A model generated the notes under the pieces. It was not told where the DNA came from and searched no databases. It saw only the letters and a program-made list of their open reading frames with translations. A program made the position numbers and the translations under genes. Positions 1 to 11,884 of a stretch of 64,000 nt of DNA are shown piece after piece; position 1 is the stretch's first letter, and each line of letters starts with the position of its first letter. Origin of the DNA: Trissonchulus latispiculum (lineage: Eukaryota > Nematoda > Enoplea > Enoplida > Ironidae); assembly GCA_030248195.1 (NCBI GenBank), contig JASAND010007616.1, positions 21,438 through 85,437 of the forward strand, in the 5' to 3' direction.

Positions 1-1411
1 CTCCCCGAACAAGATTTCAGGTGAAACTATGAAAAACGCTTTAAATCGTGAAAAAACGCCTAAAAACGATAAAAACAAGCTTAAAAAAGCGTTAAAATAT
101 AGAAAATTTTGCACGGCCATTTTTTGTTGTTCTGCCTGGAGGCAGAACTATTTACACGGAAATTGGTCATGTTTAGCATTGCAGATTAAATCTCTGAACA
201 CAATATCTGCCTATACTCAGCATTGTGCTAGTATAGTCTCATCTGATTTTTTCAACCGAAGGGGGCTGAATGCTTCCACTTGCTTTTGCTAAGCAACTTT
301 TCATTTTTTATTTTTTCTTCTCGCATTGCACTTATGACACATCCAGATGAAATAGTACCTGAAATAAGTTACTGCACTGTCCCTCCCGTTTGTTTATTTC
401 CCCTAATTAATTAATCTTCCACCTGAAGTGATTGTTTGAGAGTCCCCCCTTGAGATGTTTTGAAATCAAAGATAGACATCCTGCAAAGTGCAAACGTTGC
501 TTTTATGCAAATTAGATTTCTGAACGTGTTGATCAGTTGGTAGTATATTTTGTGACTGACAAGTGCTGTCCTGGTCTCAGTTTTTCCTGGTAAGAAATAG
601 TCAGCTCACAGCTGGGATTGCTTTCACTTCAGAATAATATTGTGGGATGATCTTGGGATTCAAAACTATTGCTATCTTGACTGCTCACCATAGATGCCCG
701 GGCTTTGGCTTTGCAGTTTGACTAGAAATTATCTTGAGGCTTTATTCCACAATTAGAAATTATCAGCTCTGCAGTAATCTGTCAAGCTATTCTGTGGCCT
801 TTCTTGGCATCGTAAGCAAAGCGTGCTTCATGAAGCTAAGATTAGTGTTGCGTCAAATTAACCAGGCTTATGAACAGCGAAATTTTCGGTTGATATTTTT
901 AGTTTTCTATTTTAAAAATTCTAATTTAAAAGTCATTAATTTGACTGTAGATTGCCAAAATAATAAGCTCAATTGCAGAACTACACCCCTTTTAGGGGTC
1001 AGCTTGTTTTATATTTCCTAAGGTCCTATTTTGGAGGGGGGGTGGTCGTATAACCCCATCACATTTCGAGGGTCAACCACCAAATTTCCTAAGTTTACAC
1101 ATCCACCCATTTGTGCTAACCAAATGAATCACGTTTAAAAATTTGCTACAGGGACTTATTTGAAATAGCTATTTTCTCACATAAACATAAAATATTTATC
1201 GAACTTCAAATAAAGGGCTCCACCATTTTATTTTCTCCAGAAATTCATTTTAATAGTGTCATAAACCGTTAGTTTTGTACATTCAAATACATCACGTTTT
1301 TATAGCAATTTGCAAATAATATACAAAATTGTGTGATTTTAGCTTTTTGTCAAAAATACCAATTGTGACCGGAGCCGGTAGTTAGAACCGGAACCGGTTT
1401 CAAATATCGGA
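1..1411. other. Gene-free AT-rich flank
   Basis: No exon, RNA gene or recognisable transposon protein is visible on either strand. The short open frames are AT-rich and lack domain character. A run of G followed by a short C-run lies near 1035-1060, and several ACCGG-type motifs cluster at about 1373-1420, next to the inverted-repeat element that starts at 1412. Confidence 0.5.
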
Positions 1412-1758
1412 ACCGGTGTAACAGTAAATTATTACTCCCTGTAAATTTTTACTCCCAGTAATAATTTCCTAGGAAATTTGTACCTCAGTTAGGAAATTTT
1501 TACTCCCCCAGTAATCTTTTTCCTGGAAATTTTTACTACCCCAGTAATACCGCCACTACCTTGGATAATGAAACTGCACCTTGGATTTCTGGTGTACAAT
1601 ATAGCGAAAAGATGCAAAATGCAAAACTATCATTTTTCTAAAATTTAAAACTTCAAAAAGCTGTCTGCGAAAAATTGATTGATACTAACCTCATTCAAAA
1701 GTCAAGACTTTAAAATGCAATTTACACAAAAAATCGATTGAGAGTTAGATGCTTTACA

Positions 1759-2605
1759 CCCGATTGCACCAAATGTGTTTAAAATTTATTTAGCTAAATT
1801 AGATTTTGACAGATGTTACATGTATTTAAGTAATCAGGGCATTGCACCAACTTAAATATATTTAAAATCTGTTTAAAATCTAATTCCCTATTGAAACTTA
1901 ATTAGATTTTAAACATGCCCCGTACTATATTTAAAATCTTTTTAGCGTGAGAATCCATGTAAATATTGCAGGAACTTTAGAAAACTTTCGCTTGCAGTCA
2001 CTATTGTATTGCACGAGCAATTAAAAGCAAGAGACTAGTTAATTTTTTTAGAATAACAAGTAATCAGTAAAAATTTTAAAGTCTCAGCATCAGTTTCTTT
2101 AGACAATTTTTGTTTATGTATTTGTTGTTACAGAAAATGCAATTCAAAAGTGAGTTATTTACGTTTATTACTGCAAGAGTAATATAATGCAAGATTTGTT
2201 CCAAAAATCTAGTTGCCCTAGTTTAGTAGTCTAGTCTATATCACAACCCCTTAAATTTACAACGATTACTTAATGCTAAACCTGTGAATGTCCGTTTACC
2301 TAAAGGACAAAGCAATTTTTGAATAGTAAATAATTAGATTTTAAGCAAATTCACAGTATCAAAACTTGAACGTTTATTATTGGACAGCGTTGCCACTTCA
2401 AAGCTACCGCTCAATCTTTGATAGGCTATTTCAGTCACGTTACTCTTAGTTAGATTTTAGCTAAATAGATTTTAAATAGAAGTTAAAAAGATTTTATGCA
2501 AAAACATTTTGGTGCAACGGAAAATGTTTTTAGCATTAAAATCTTTCCAGCTAATAAGATTTTAAGATAATTAGATTTTACGTAGAAACATTTGGTGCAA
2601 TCGGG
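1759..2605. mobile_element. Nested TIR element with ATTGCACCAAAT ends
   Basis: The left end reads CCCGATTGCACCAAATG and the right end is the exact reverse complement, 847 bp apart. The interior is AT-rich, with many copies of TTAGATTTTA and its complement and further GCACCAA/TTGGTGC boxes. No coding sequence. A 120-bp element at 14201-14320 has the same core terminus (ATTGCACCAAAT), so this is a small family. Confidence 0.6.
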
Positions 2606-2806
2606 CGTTAGTTTTAAAGCGTTGCGTTTAACTAGTTTACTATGCCACGAGAGAATAATTGCAAAACCAAAACTTTCTTGTTTCACTTATTTCTCTTACA
2701 TTGTTGCAATTTTTAAAAAGTAAATTAATTAGATGCCACTGCATGGCCCAGCTTTGCTTGGGCGCAGCTGGATTATTTCCGTCTTTTCGTACAGTTTCTA
2801 TGACAC

Positions 2807-2906
2807 AGTCATTAGTTTCCCATGAACGTTTCATAAAGTTGCAAGACAGAGTCATTAGTTTCCCATGAACGTTTCATAAAGTTGCAAGACAGAGTCATTA
2901 GTTTCC
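2807..2906. repeat. 43-bp tandem repeat, 2.3 copies
   Basis: A unit beginning AGTCATTAGTTTCC recurs at 2807, 2850 and 2893. The first two copies are identical and the third breaks off after about 14 bases. Confidence 0.85.
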
Positions 2907-3710
2907 GACGAAACAAACAGAGTTAAACAGGACCTGTTCGCTGTATAAAATAGAATTTTATAAGAAGACAGGGGCAGTTAGTTCAAATCTCTCGTCTAGT
3001 GCTCTGCGTTTTGCCAACTTCGCAGTCTGCCGTGTGTAGCCTTGGTTGTTACGATCCGATTCCATTTTCCCTGATTATTATTATTTAGAAGGTGGGTTCG
3101 GCTTGTCAGAAACTGTTGTTTTGCTTATATAATATCTGTAAAAGTCCAGATAATCTAATTATTTACTGTAAGAGTCCAGATAAATCAGTCCAATTATATT
3201 TAATAAACTGCTATTCTACCTTTACATTGGGTCTACTTATATTTGTCACTTAGCTTTGTCGGCACACCAGAACGTAAACAATTTCGGGTAAGCATAATCA
3301 GTCAGAATAATAAGCTACGGCGTCAAGTGTATTACAAGTTGAAGAAACTGTCAAGTCTCGGGTGCAATTTCGAAATGTTAGGAAATGATTCCTATCTTTT
3401 CTATTTTAGGGAAGTAAAAATTTCCTAAGGGGAGTAAACATTTCTTAGGAAATTATTACTGGGGGAGTAAAAATTTACGGGAGTAATAATTTACGTGTAC
3501 ACCGGTCCCAGCACTGTGGCGAACTTTCCTACCCTTCCATAATTTCAATAGTGGGAATCATCCGTTAAACTGTGGGAATATGTAGGAAAGCTATATTTTT
3601 GTGTAGAATGTAGGTTTAGCTACATATTTTTATGCAACTGAAAAATCTTGGATGTGTAGTTGTAGCTACATTTTGTGTAGACAATGTAGTGTAGTAAATG
3701 TAGTTAGTAG

Positions 3711-6700
3711 TATAGGGCGAGTTTTTCATGCCCCACTCCGGGAGGGAATGACCTTGAAAGTTTAATGTCCCTTGTGGTTTGTGTTTTAAAGCCTTGTTCC
3801 AACCACCTGTCATCCCTGGGGGTCTCCATATTTTTCTAATTTTTTGGTCCCTTGGGGGTTGTCAAGGTCACCATTCCTAACCTGGCCTTTCTGTCTGTTA
3901 TCGTCCTTTGACACGTTCCACTTTTTTCTACCTTCAGTATTTTCCAATTCAAACGTTTATATACTCTTCGCGCAGCATCATGCAATCAGGTTTCATAAAA
4001 TTTTCGTATGGATCTGTCCATAACTTTCACACCTTATTACATTTATTCAGCTTACCTCCCAAGTCTGCTTGATTTTCCTGTCAATTTATGTGTTTCTTCC
4101 TACCTTATTTTACCTTCGGACCACCTTGATTCCTAAACTGAGTCACTCCTACATTACGCACACCCTGCTCTGGTTATATTTATACTAGTTTTTCATGAAC
4201 TGACCTTCCTACCTTGGCTTTCTTTTCACCTAGTTTTCAGACACTGGGTCACTCCTAGCTTACACTTACCTAATCTGTCTTACCTCACCTAAATTTTTAT
4301 CCGATTTTGTCTTAATCGTTCTCGCCTCGCCTTAAGATTCATTCTCCCATGATTTATTGTTTGAGTCCCCCTAAATTACACCGAGCCTATTTTTTCAACT
4401 TTCAGTCTTCACTTGCATTGACTTCCCCACCTTTTCGGTTTCCCTAATTTCATTCACCGAGTCTCACTCTTATGTTACTCCAAACCTACTCTGACCATTA
4501 CTTTCTTCAGCTTTCACAAATTCTTACCTTCACGTGCCAGGCCTTAACCACCCACCCATTTTAACAATTTGCGTCACTCCTAAATTACACCGAGCCTGCT
4601 CTGAGCTTATTTTATCCAACTTTCATCGATTCTACCCTCTACCTATCTTGTCTGGCCTTACCTAAGAACCAACCTTTTTATTCTGTGCACTGAGTCACTC
4701 CTAAATTACTCCGAGCCAACACCGAGTATACACTAAACCTACTCCGCACATGCCCTTAGTTTACTTCGATTCTTACTCCATTTATGTTATTTTCAATCAA
4801 ATCGTATTTGTTCGTTAATTCTTCATGTCCATCAGTCTCTCTAAATTCAATTGTTCTAGTTTCCCAATACCACAGTAAGCATCATTGTCCACACTATTTT
4901 TATTGTTACCACGGTCCATCTAGTTTTCTCTATATAAATTCTACTATGGGTCACTCCTACCTTACACTATATTGTGCTATCTTCAAGGCTACTTATCAAA
5001 ACTTCTTAACTTGCATGAGCTTTTCCACCTGACGTTCTGCTTTCCCTGGGTTTGTATTGCGAGTCACTCCGGCACTACCTGCTAACCAAACTTTTCAAGC
5101 ATCAACCTAACCCTATGGTATTTGCCTTTTCCACTTAACACAACTTCTCAACAACATTGGCTTTATACATACTCGAGTCACTCCGAGTTTACATAAACCT
5201 AACCGTAACTTTACCCTAAATTTTCGACTTATCACATTTCCCAACTACCTTGGCTTCATACATTCACTCCGAGCTTACATCAGCCATAGTCTAAGCTAAC
5301 ATTGTCCACCTGCATCAATCCATATCGTTGAGCTATCCAACCACCGGCATCTTTCTTATAAATCACTCCATACCTACTCCGTATCTGCTTCGAACCTTTT
5401 GATCAACTTCCAGCCTTAATTCGCTTTCAGTCTTATCCTATTTGTAACCACCTTAGCTTTGAGTTTCGAGTCACTCCAAATTAGCTCCGAGTTAACACCG
5501 AGCCAACACCGAGTATAACCGAGCTTACACCGTGCCTTAAGAGCAATGTTTACGTAATGTTGGGGTAATGTTGAAAAAGTCAGTCATGTCTAGATTGGAG
5601 GCCAATTCGACGCGACGACTTCGAGTACTGTGAATCAATAAAAACAGAAATTGTACATACAAGCACATAAAATCACCAACCGAAATCAATAAAAGCAGAA
5701 ATTGTTCTCTGAAATTTTTCAACATTACCCCAACATTACGTAAACATTGCTCTTAAGGCACGGTGTAAGCTCGGTGTATACTCGGTGTTGGCTCGGTGTT
5801 AACTCGGAGCTAATTTGGAGTGACTCGAAACTCAAAGCTAAGGTGGTTACAAATAGGATAAGACTGAAAGCGAACTAAGGCTGGAAGTTGATCAAAAGGT
5901 TTGAAGCAGATACGGAGTAGGTATGGAGTGATTTGTAAGAAAGATGCCGGTGGTTGGATAGCTGAACGATATGGATTGATGCAGGTGGACAATGTTAGCT
6001 TAGACTATGGCTGATGTAAGCTCGGAGTGAATGTATCAAGCCAAGGTAGTTGGGAAATGTGTTAAGTCGAAAATTTAGGGTAAAGTTACGGTTAGGTTTA
6101 TGTAAACTCGGAGTGACTCGAGTATGTATAAAGCCAATGTTGTTGAGAAGTTGTGTTAAGTGGAAAAGGCAAATACCATAGGGTTAGGTTGATGCTTGAA
6201 AAGTTTGGTTAGCAGGTAGTGCCGGAGTGACTCGCAATACAAACCCAGGGAAAGCAGAAGGTCAGGTGGAAAAGCTCATGCAAGTTAAGAAGTTTTGATA
6301 AGTAGCCTTGAAGATAGCACAATATAGTGTAAGATAGGAGTGACCCATAGTAGAATTTAGTTAGAGAAAACTAGATGGACCGTGGTAACAATAAAAATAG
6401 TGTGGACAATGATGCTTACTGTGGTATTGGGAAACCAGAACAATTGAATTTAGAGAGACTGATGGACATGAAGAATTAACGAACAAATACGATTTGACTG
6501 AAAATAACATAAATGGAGCAAGAATCGAAGTAAACTAAGTGCATGTGCGGAGTAGGTTCAGTGTATACTCGGTGTTGGCTCGGAGTAATTTAGGAGTGAC
6601 TCAGTGCACAGAATAAAAAGGTTGGTTCTTAGGTAAGGCCAGACAAGATAGGTAGAGGGTAGAATCGATGAAAGTTGGATAAAATAAGTTCAGAGCAGGC

Positions 6701-7580
6701 TCGGTATGATTTAGGAGTGACGCAAATTGTTAAAATGGGTGGGTGGTTAAGGCCTGGCACGTGAAGGTAAGAATTTGTAAAAGCTGAAGAAAGTAATGGT
6801 CAGAGTAGGTTTGGAGTAACAAGAGTGAGACTCAGTGAATGAAATTAGGGAAACCGAAAAGTTTGGGAAGTCAATGCAAGTGAAGACTGAAAGTTGAAAA
6901 AATAGGCTCGGTGTAATTTAGGGGGACTCAAACAATAAATCATGGGAGAATGAATCTTAATTCGAGGCGAGAAGGATTAAGACAAAATCGGATAAAAATT
7001 TAGGTGAGGTAAGACAGATTAGGTAAGTGTAAGCTATGAGTGACCCAGTGTCTGAAAACTAGGTGAAAAGAAAGCCAAGGTAGGAAGGTCAGTTCATGAA
7101 AAACTAGTATAAATATAACCAGAGCAGGGTGTGCGTAATGTAGGAGTGACTCAGTTTAGGAATCAAGGTGGTTCGGAAGAAAATAAGGTAGGAAGAAACA
7201 CATAAATTGACAGGAAAATCAAGCAGACTCGGGAAGGTAAGCTGAATAATGTAATAAGGTGTGAAAGTTATGGACAGATCCATACGAAAATTTTATGAAA
7301 CCTGATTGCATGATGCTGCGCGAAGAGTATATAAACGTTTGAATTGGAAAATATTGGAGGTAGAAAAAAGTGGAACGTGCCAAAGGACGATAACAGACAG
7401 AAAGGCCAGGTTAGGAATGGTGACCTTGACAACCCCCAAGGGACCAAAAAATTAGAAAAATATGGAGACCCCCAGGGATGACAGGTGGTTGGAACAAGAC
7501 TTTAAAACACAAACCACAAGGGACATTAATCTTTCAAGGTCATTCCCTCCAGGAGTGGGGCATGAAAAACTCGCCCTATA
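3711..7580. repeat. Giant 3.87 kb palindrome (foldback element)
   Basis: The left arm is 3711-5578 and the right arm 5715-7580, about 1.87 kb each, near-perfect reverse complements with only scattered substitutions. The loop is 136 bp and holds two imperfect direct copies of a 20-odd-base CAATAAAA-containing segment. The outer ends read TATAGGGCGAG and CTCGCCCTATA. TGTAGTT occurs close outside both ends (about 3702 and 7582) and may be a target duplication, but the left flank is TGTAG-rich, so this is weak. No transposase frame is present. The arms carry a motif like GAGTCACTCC about every 100 bp. Likely a foldback-type or very long-TIR transposon. Confidence 0.85.
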
Positions 7581-7890
7581 CTGTAGTTTTATGCAACAGG
7601 CCCCTGGAATCCAAGTTAACTCGTCCGGAGAACCACAGGTTTAGAGCAGTCTGAAACTGAAAGGTCGCGTTAGAAAACTTCAGAATCGGTTTTAGATTAT
7701 GCCAGAGCGATAAAAAATTGAGTCCGGCAGCCTATCCCAGTGACTTAAATAAAAGATCTAAGGGCATAGCTCATGTTAGAAAACTTTATAGCTGAGTGAC
7801 AATTGAATATGAAAAAAGCCGTTTTGCAAAAAGAAACACACAAACTACCACTGGTCGTCGACGAAGATGGGAATAACGGAGAGCATGTAA
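7581..7890. other. Short unique spacer
   Basis: Sequence between the giant palindrome and the next inverted repeat. I see no gene, RNA or repeat in it. Confidence 0.4.
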
Positions 7891-8123
7891 ACGTATGTAC
7901 CCTTAGCACACCCACTTCTTGAGTCAGACCCAAAGCCTTTTGAGTCATGGTCCTTGGAGTGCTTCTTGATACACCCCTCACTTTACTTTGATCCTGTCTG
8001 AATTTTTTCCGAAATCCAATGTTAAAGTGGTGTGTGGAAGGGTAGCGCTGCACATCAAATTTTGAGTCATGAAACTATATTCTGCAAAAAATTTGCAAAT
8101 TTATTGGACTTCATGATCCTCTC

Positions 8124-8814
8124 TAAAAGATTGACCTGAATTTTACTCAATCTGTAAGACTTGTAATGGCTAGTTCTCTTGACCGTCCGCTCACCGAAGC
8201 TAAGCAGATTTTAGTACAAGTACAAATCAATTTTCTAGCTTCAATTACATTAAAATTTACGCAAAACTACTAACAATTAATTTGACGTATTAGAAGATTC
8301 TTACAACAAAATTATCAAAAATTCTACTTATTTTTTGAATTTTTACACATATAAATTTCCATCATGTACTGTGCGTGCATCCCGTCCGTTCAGCCAGAAT
8401 GGGTAAGTGTTAGCGAAACAACCTCAGTCATTAAAATTTTTTCTAATGCAATATTTGATCTAGGATAAACAGAGCCATTCTGAAACCAGAAAATTAAAAA
8501 ATTATGCCTGTTTTCTTCTCAACATTTTATTCTAAAACCTGCCCATTCTGGATGAGCGGACAGGACACAGTGTACATGGTTTCCTTTATGTGTAAAAATT
8601 CAAAACTTAAATCGAATTCTTGATAATTTTGTTGGAAGAATATTCTAATACGTCCAATTTTTAGTAGTATTGCATAAAATTATAATGTAGTTGACGCTAG
8701 AAAATTTGGTTTTACTTGTACCTGAATCTGCTTAGCTTCGGTGAGCGGACAGGCAGCAGACTAGTCAACTCATTAATTTCTTTTGCAGATTGAGTAAAAT
8801 TCTGGTCAATCTTA
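8124..8814. repeat. 690-bp palindromic element
   Basis: Inverted arms begin with AAGATTGACC at about 8127 and end with GGTCAATCTT near 8812. A stronger inner match includes CACCGAAGCTAAGCAGATT and its complement. A second dyad near the centre pairs GGACGGG-like and CCCATTCTGG blocks at about 8380-8410 and 8540-8575. The whole unit can fold on itself. It has no open frame of note and is probably a MITE. Confidence 0.6.
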
Positions 8815-8878
8815 TAATTTTTATTTCCAAATTTTCTTGCAATATGAGGAATTTGGATTGTTTGTGATGACCATAGGA

Positions 8879-9187
8879 TAACGTGGGGGGCATTGGGGGG
8901 GGGTGCAGACCCCAACCCAGACCGAGAAAAACGGGTAGACACCCTCAGCGAAAAGGAAAAAACGGTAGTCTGCATTCTACCAAAAATATGTAATTTTTTA
9001 CCAAATTTTAGAGGTTTTCTCAAAACCTTTCTTAAAAATCGCTAAAAATTGTAATTTTTTACTAGTTTTTGGTCAAAAACGTAAATTCGCAATTTTTGCT
9101 AATTTCGGGGCAGACCCCCTTACAATTTTTTAGGGGTAGGGTAGACCCCTCGCCGAGGTAGACCCCCCAGAATCGGATCCCGTGTTA
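8879..9187. mobile_element. Possible G/C-run MITE
   Basis: A TAACGTGGGGGG start and a CCCGTGTTA end form weak inverted termini around an interior with G and C runs at its edges and AT-rich DNA in the middle. This is the same overall design as the elements at 29100, 31139 and 32007. Boundaries are uncertain. Confidence 0.3.
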
Positions 9188-9511
9188 ATGCATGATCATG
9201 ACTCAAAAGGTTTTGTTTGGGTCTGACTCAAGAAGTGGGTGTACTAAGGGGTAAATACGTATCATTTAAGTGAATATTTTATGCTCAGATCTGGACTGAA
9301 TGCCGCATCAGTCGGTTATGCTAGTGTTTGTTGCTGTTAGTAGGATTAGCTACGGGAGCTGCTGATGATCACTTTTATTCGGGCCAACCCAGAAGCGGTT
9401 TCGCAATATTTTCCTCTTTTCCTCAATCGATTTATCCGCTTGATTTACCACCAGCGTAGTCCGTGCAGACTCATACTGTTTACATGCATAAACCAAAAAT
9501 TGAACCACTCT

Positions 9512-9554
9512 GTAAGGGAAGCAGGTATAGGAAAAATTGATAAGCCTACTATGG
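9512..9554 (+). repeat. 43-bp direct repeat, copy 1
   Basis: The block that ends GATAAGCCTACTATGG recurs in the same orientation at 11202-11244 with a few substitutions. Each copy sits directly before a SINE copy, although the two SINE copies point in opposite directions. Confidence 0.6.
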
Positions 9555-9771
9555 TCCCGTGGTGTTGTGCTTAGCATGCTCCGGAGTAAACGGGCCGTGG
9601 TTCGATCCCGGCGGGACCAATTCTTTGCTTTCTATGGTGAGTGAAAAGCTGAACCTCCCTCTTCCCTTTTCTCTTCTAGGTTCTGGTTTCGTGGGTACGA
9701 GGGTGCCTGACGCCTACCGTCTTGGGCTTGTCCTTGGTTTCTTCCTGGTCCACCAGCCCTGGTAGAAGCGC
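9553..9771 (+). mobile_element. tRNA-headed SINE copy
   Basis: The first about 67 bases (9553-9619) resemble a tRNA: GGTCCCG at the 5' end can pair with CGGGACC at the 3' end, and GGTTCGATCCC fits the internal polymerase III box B. The T-stem has mismatches and no clean anticodon arm forms, so it is a tRNA-derived head and not a working tRNA. The body (9620-9771) matches, in inverse orientation, the sequence at 11270-11430, which lacks the tRNA head. That recurrence is why I call it a SINE. Confidence 0.55.
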
Positions 9772-9879
9772 TACATGTGGCGAGGCTGCCAGGAGTTCTC
9801 CAATAGTTGCTTCTGGTTGGTTGGATCTAAAGGAGGTCTGGAACGTGTGATTGATGGGGGAGCACGGATCCCTTGGGTT

Positions 9880-9925
9880 CAGTACGCCCTGCGCTGGACA
9901 CGCTCTTCGGTTCGATTCCGAGTTG
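9880..9925 (+). other. tRNA-like box B fragment
   Basis: GGTTCGATTCC at about 9909-9919 is an exact box B consensus. The bases upstream do not fold into a full tRNA. Probably the remnant of another tRNA-derived SINE. Confidence 0.35.
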
Positions 9926-9951
9926 AGTAAGCCGCGGGAGGCGTCTTCTTA

Positions 9952-11180
9952 GGGTCGTATTCATTCACCAAGCCCTGGTAGCCTACCACTGGTAGCTTTT
10001 CAAGGTTACCACTCAGTGGTTAAACCAATTGGTTAGTTACAGAGACTCATTTCACCAATATTTTCTAACCAGTGGTAGCATACCACTGGTAGCTTACCGA
10101 GAGTTATTTTGCAGACCATCCGTGGGCGTGGTTTGCAGTTCATATTTTTAGAAATAGATGCTTGTTTTTTGTTATTTTCGCCAGAAAAAACAAAAATGCC
10201 CATCACTGTATGTAGTAGCACTTTTTGTAGGTATATCAAGCGAAAAACGGGTAGAAAAATATGTCATTATATTTATATATACCTTTTCGAATGATAATAT
10301 ACTTTTTCAGATTACAATAAAATTACAAATTTGAAGATTACTTTTTGGAAGTAAAATCCAAAAATCTTCATTTCTAAAGTTTCAACAACTGCGCATTTGC
10401 AATTGGAGACCGTAGACGCAGCTGCATTTTTGTGTATTGTATGTACATACGTACATTGTACATTTGTGTATTGTAGAATACATGCTTGTATTCTAAGTGG
10501 TTTCAGTTTTCGTTGGTCTAACTATGTAGTTAGCTGTTAGCAGCTCCTACCACTGTCTAGTTTTTCCTGCTGCGTCACGACGCAGCAGGTCTACCGATTG
10601 TAAATTATTTCGCTGCTGATTCCTTTCTTCAACTACAGCATCTTTACTACTTGTTTTTAAAAATGCTTCCTTGTGTACAAGAACTGATATAAGACCATAT
10701 TTAATGTGGATCTTTCACTGCAGCTACGTTTTTATAGCTGAACACCAGTCGCATCAAGATTATACTGCTAAATATCTGACAAATATATCCCGCGCAGGAT
10801 TCACCAGATTAAAGCAATTGACAAAATAATTGAAAGAAATATATATAGGAAACGACTAAAAAATTTCAGCAAAGATATAATTAATCAGACTGAATTTATT
10901 GCCACTAATTAAATAATTATTAGGTGCACGTACGAATATGAAACTACGTTTGCAACCGTGAAAACACTAAGTTTTAATGAGAAGAGACGCATGTGTCAAC
11001 ATAAACAATTAAACAATGCTGTTTCTATCCCCTGTAAGTAACCACTAGTAAACCACTGGTAACTTAACCAATTGGTTGTGAATACGCCCGGCTAACCAAT
11101 TGGTTTTCTTACCGTCTGTAAACCCTACCACCGGTAAGGCTACCACTGGTAGGGCTACTACGACTTGGTGAATATGGCCC
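9952..11180. mobile_element. Harbinger-type MITE with TTA duplication
   Basis: The termini are inverted: GGGTCGTATTC with CACCAAG on the left, and on the right the complement of GGGCCATATTCACCAAG. TTA is duplicated at 9949-9951 and 11181-11183. A 3-bp TWA duplication with GGG-starting TIRs is the hallmark of PIF/Harbinger elements. The ends are also rich in a 12-bp imperfect dyad, CTACCACTGGTAG. There is no transposase or Myb-like ORF in its 1.23 kb, so it is non-autonomous. Confidence 0.65.
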
Positions 11181-11201
11181 TTAAAGAAACCCGGGGGAGA
11201 T

Positions 11202-11244
11202 GTAAAGGAAGCAGGCACAGGAAAGACTGATAAGCCTACTATGG
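11202..11244 (+). repeat. 43-bp direct repeat, copy 2
   Basis: Second copy of the block at 9512-9554, same strand, again adjoining a SINE body. Confidence 0.6.
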
Positions 11245-11269
11245 AAGTTCAGCTGATGGTACCGGGCGG

Positions 11270-11430
11270 GCGCTTCTACCGTTGTTGGTGGACAAGGAAG
11301 AAACCAAGAGCAAGCCCAAGAACACAGGCGCCAGGCACCCTCGCATCCACGAAACCAGGACCTAGAAGAGAGAACGGAAGAGGGACGTTCAGCTTTTCAC
11401 TCACCTTTGAAAGTAAAGAATTGGTCCCGC
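11270..11430 (-). mobile_element. SINE body, inverted copy
   Basis: Read on the minus strand this matches the body of the 9553-9771 SINE from GCGGGACCAATTCTTT onward, including a GAGTGAAAAGCTGAAC block and the terminal GGTAGAAGCGC. The tRNA-like head is missing, as is usual for 5'-truncated copies. Confidence 0.6.
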
Positions 11431-11884
11431 AGCAATTTTTTGGATTAAAAGTTGTTTTGCTCGAACAGAATCAAACAAACTCAGTTCCTATTAAGAAAGT
11501 GTGAATTGGCAGCCAAATTTAAATCGTGGAATGTTGTTTGTGCTTACTGCTTACCCAGCACGGAAGCGGTCTTTGGGTCAACAACCTTACTTTCCAAATA
11601 GGTTCCAAATGTAATTTTTTCAATTTTGTGAGACTTCTGACTTTGGACTCTCACCTAATGACCAGTGACTTAGCTGACGGCGGCTGCCGCCACATCCAGG
11701 GCGGCAGGTGTATTACTGCCTTCGCTACCGTAATCTGGAACGTCACCAATATTCCAATAAACGTGTACGTATATATATAGCTATAAATTTAAACAAACAT
11801 ACACAGCAGAAGTTTCTGAGAAACATGCCATAATAAACGCACATTTGGAGCTTCTACTAAAAATATGTTTACGGAACCCAACCC
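11431..11884. other. No recognised feature
   Basis: An 84-codon open frame at 11526-11780 has no domain character and no splice context that would make it a convincing exon. I see nothing else. Confidence 0.4.

Larger units (their letters stand above)
1412..3506. mobile_element. Non-autonomous TIR DNA transposon, 2.1 kb
   Basis: The left end begins ACCGGTGTA and runs through AGTAAATTATTACTCCC. The right end is its reverse complement, finishing at ACCGGT near 3506. The arms match for roughly 90 bp with small differences. No transposase is encoded, so it is non-autonomous. A clear target duplication is not visible because the inverted match runs into the flanks. A second element (1759-2605) and a 43-bp tandem repeat lie inside it. 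Confidence 0.6.
7891..9260. repeat. Outer inverted repeat enclosing smaller elements
   Basis: About 60 bp at 7891-7950 (including CACCCACTTCTTGAGTCAG) is repeated in inverse orientation at about 9197-9260. Enclosed are a 690-bp palindromic element and a G/C-run element, so the region looks like one TIR element that received later insertions. No coding sequence is recognisable. Confidence 0.6.

Noticed and set aside
9553..9619. Functional tRNA gene
   Set aside because: The acceptor stem and box B are present, but the T-stem has mismatches and no proper anticodon arm forms; it is joined to a repeated SINE body.
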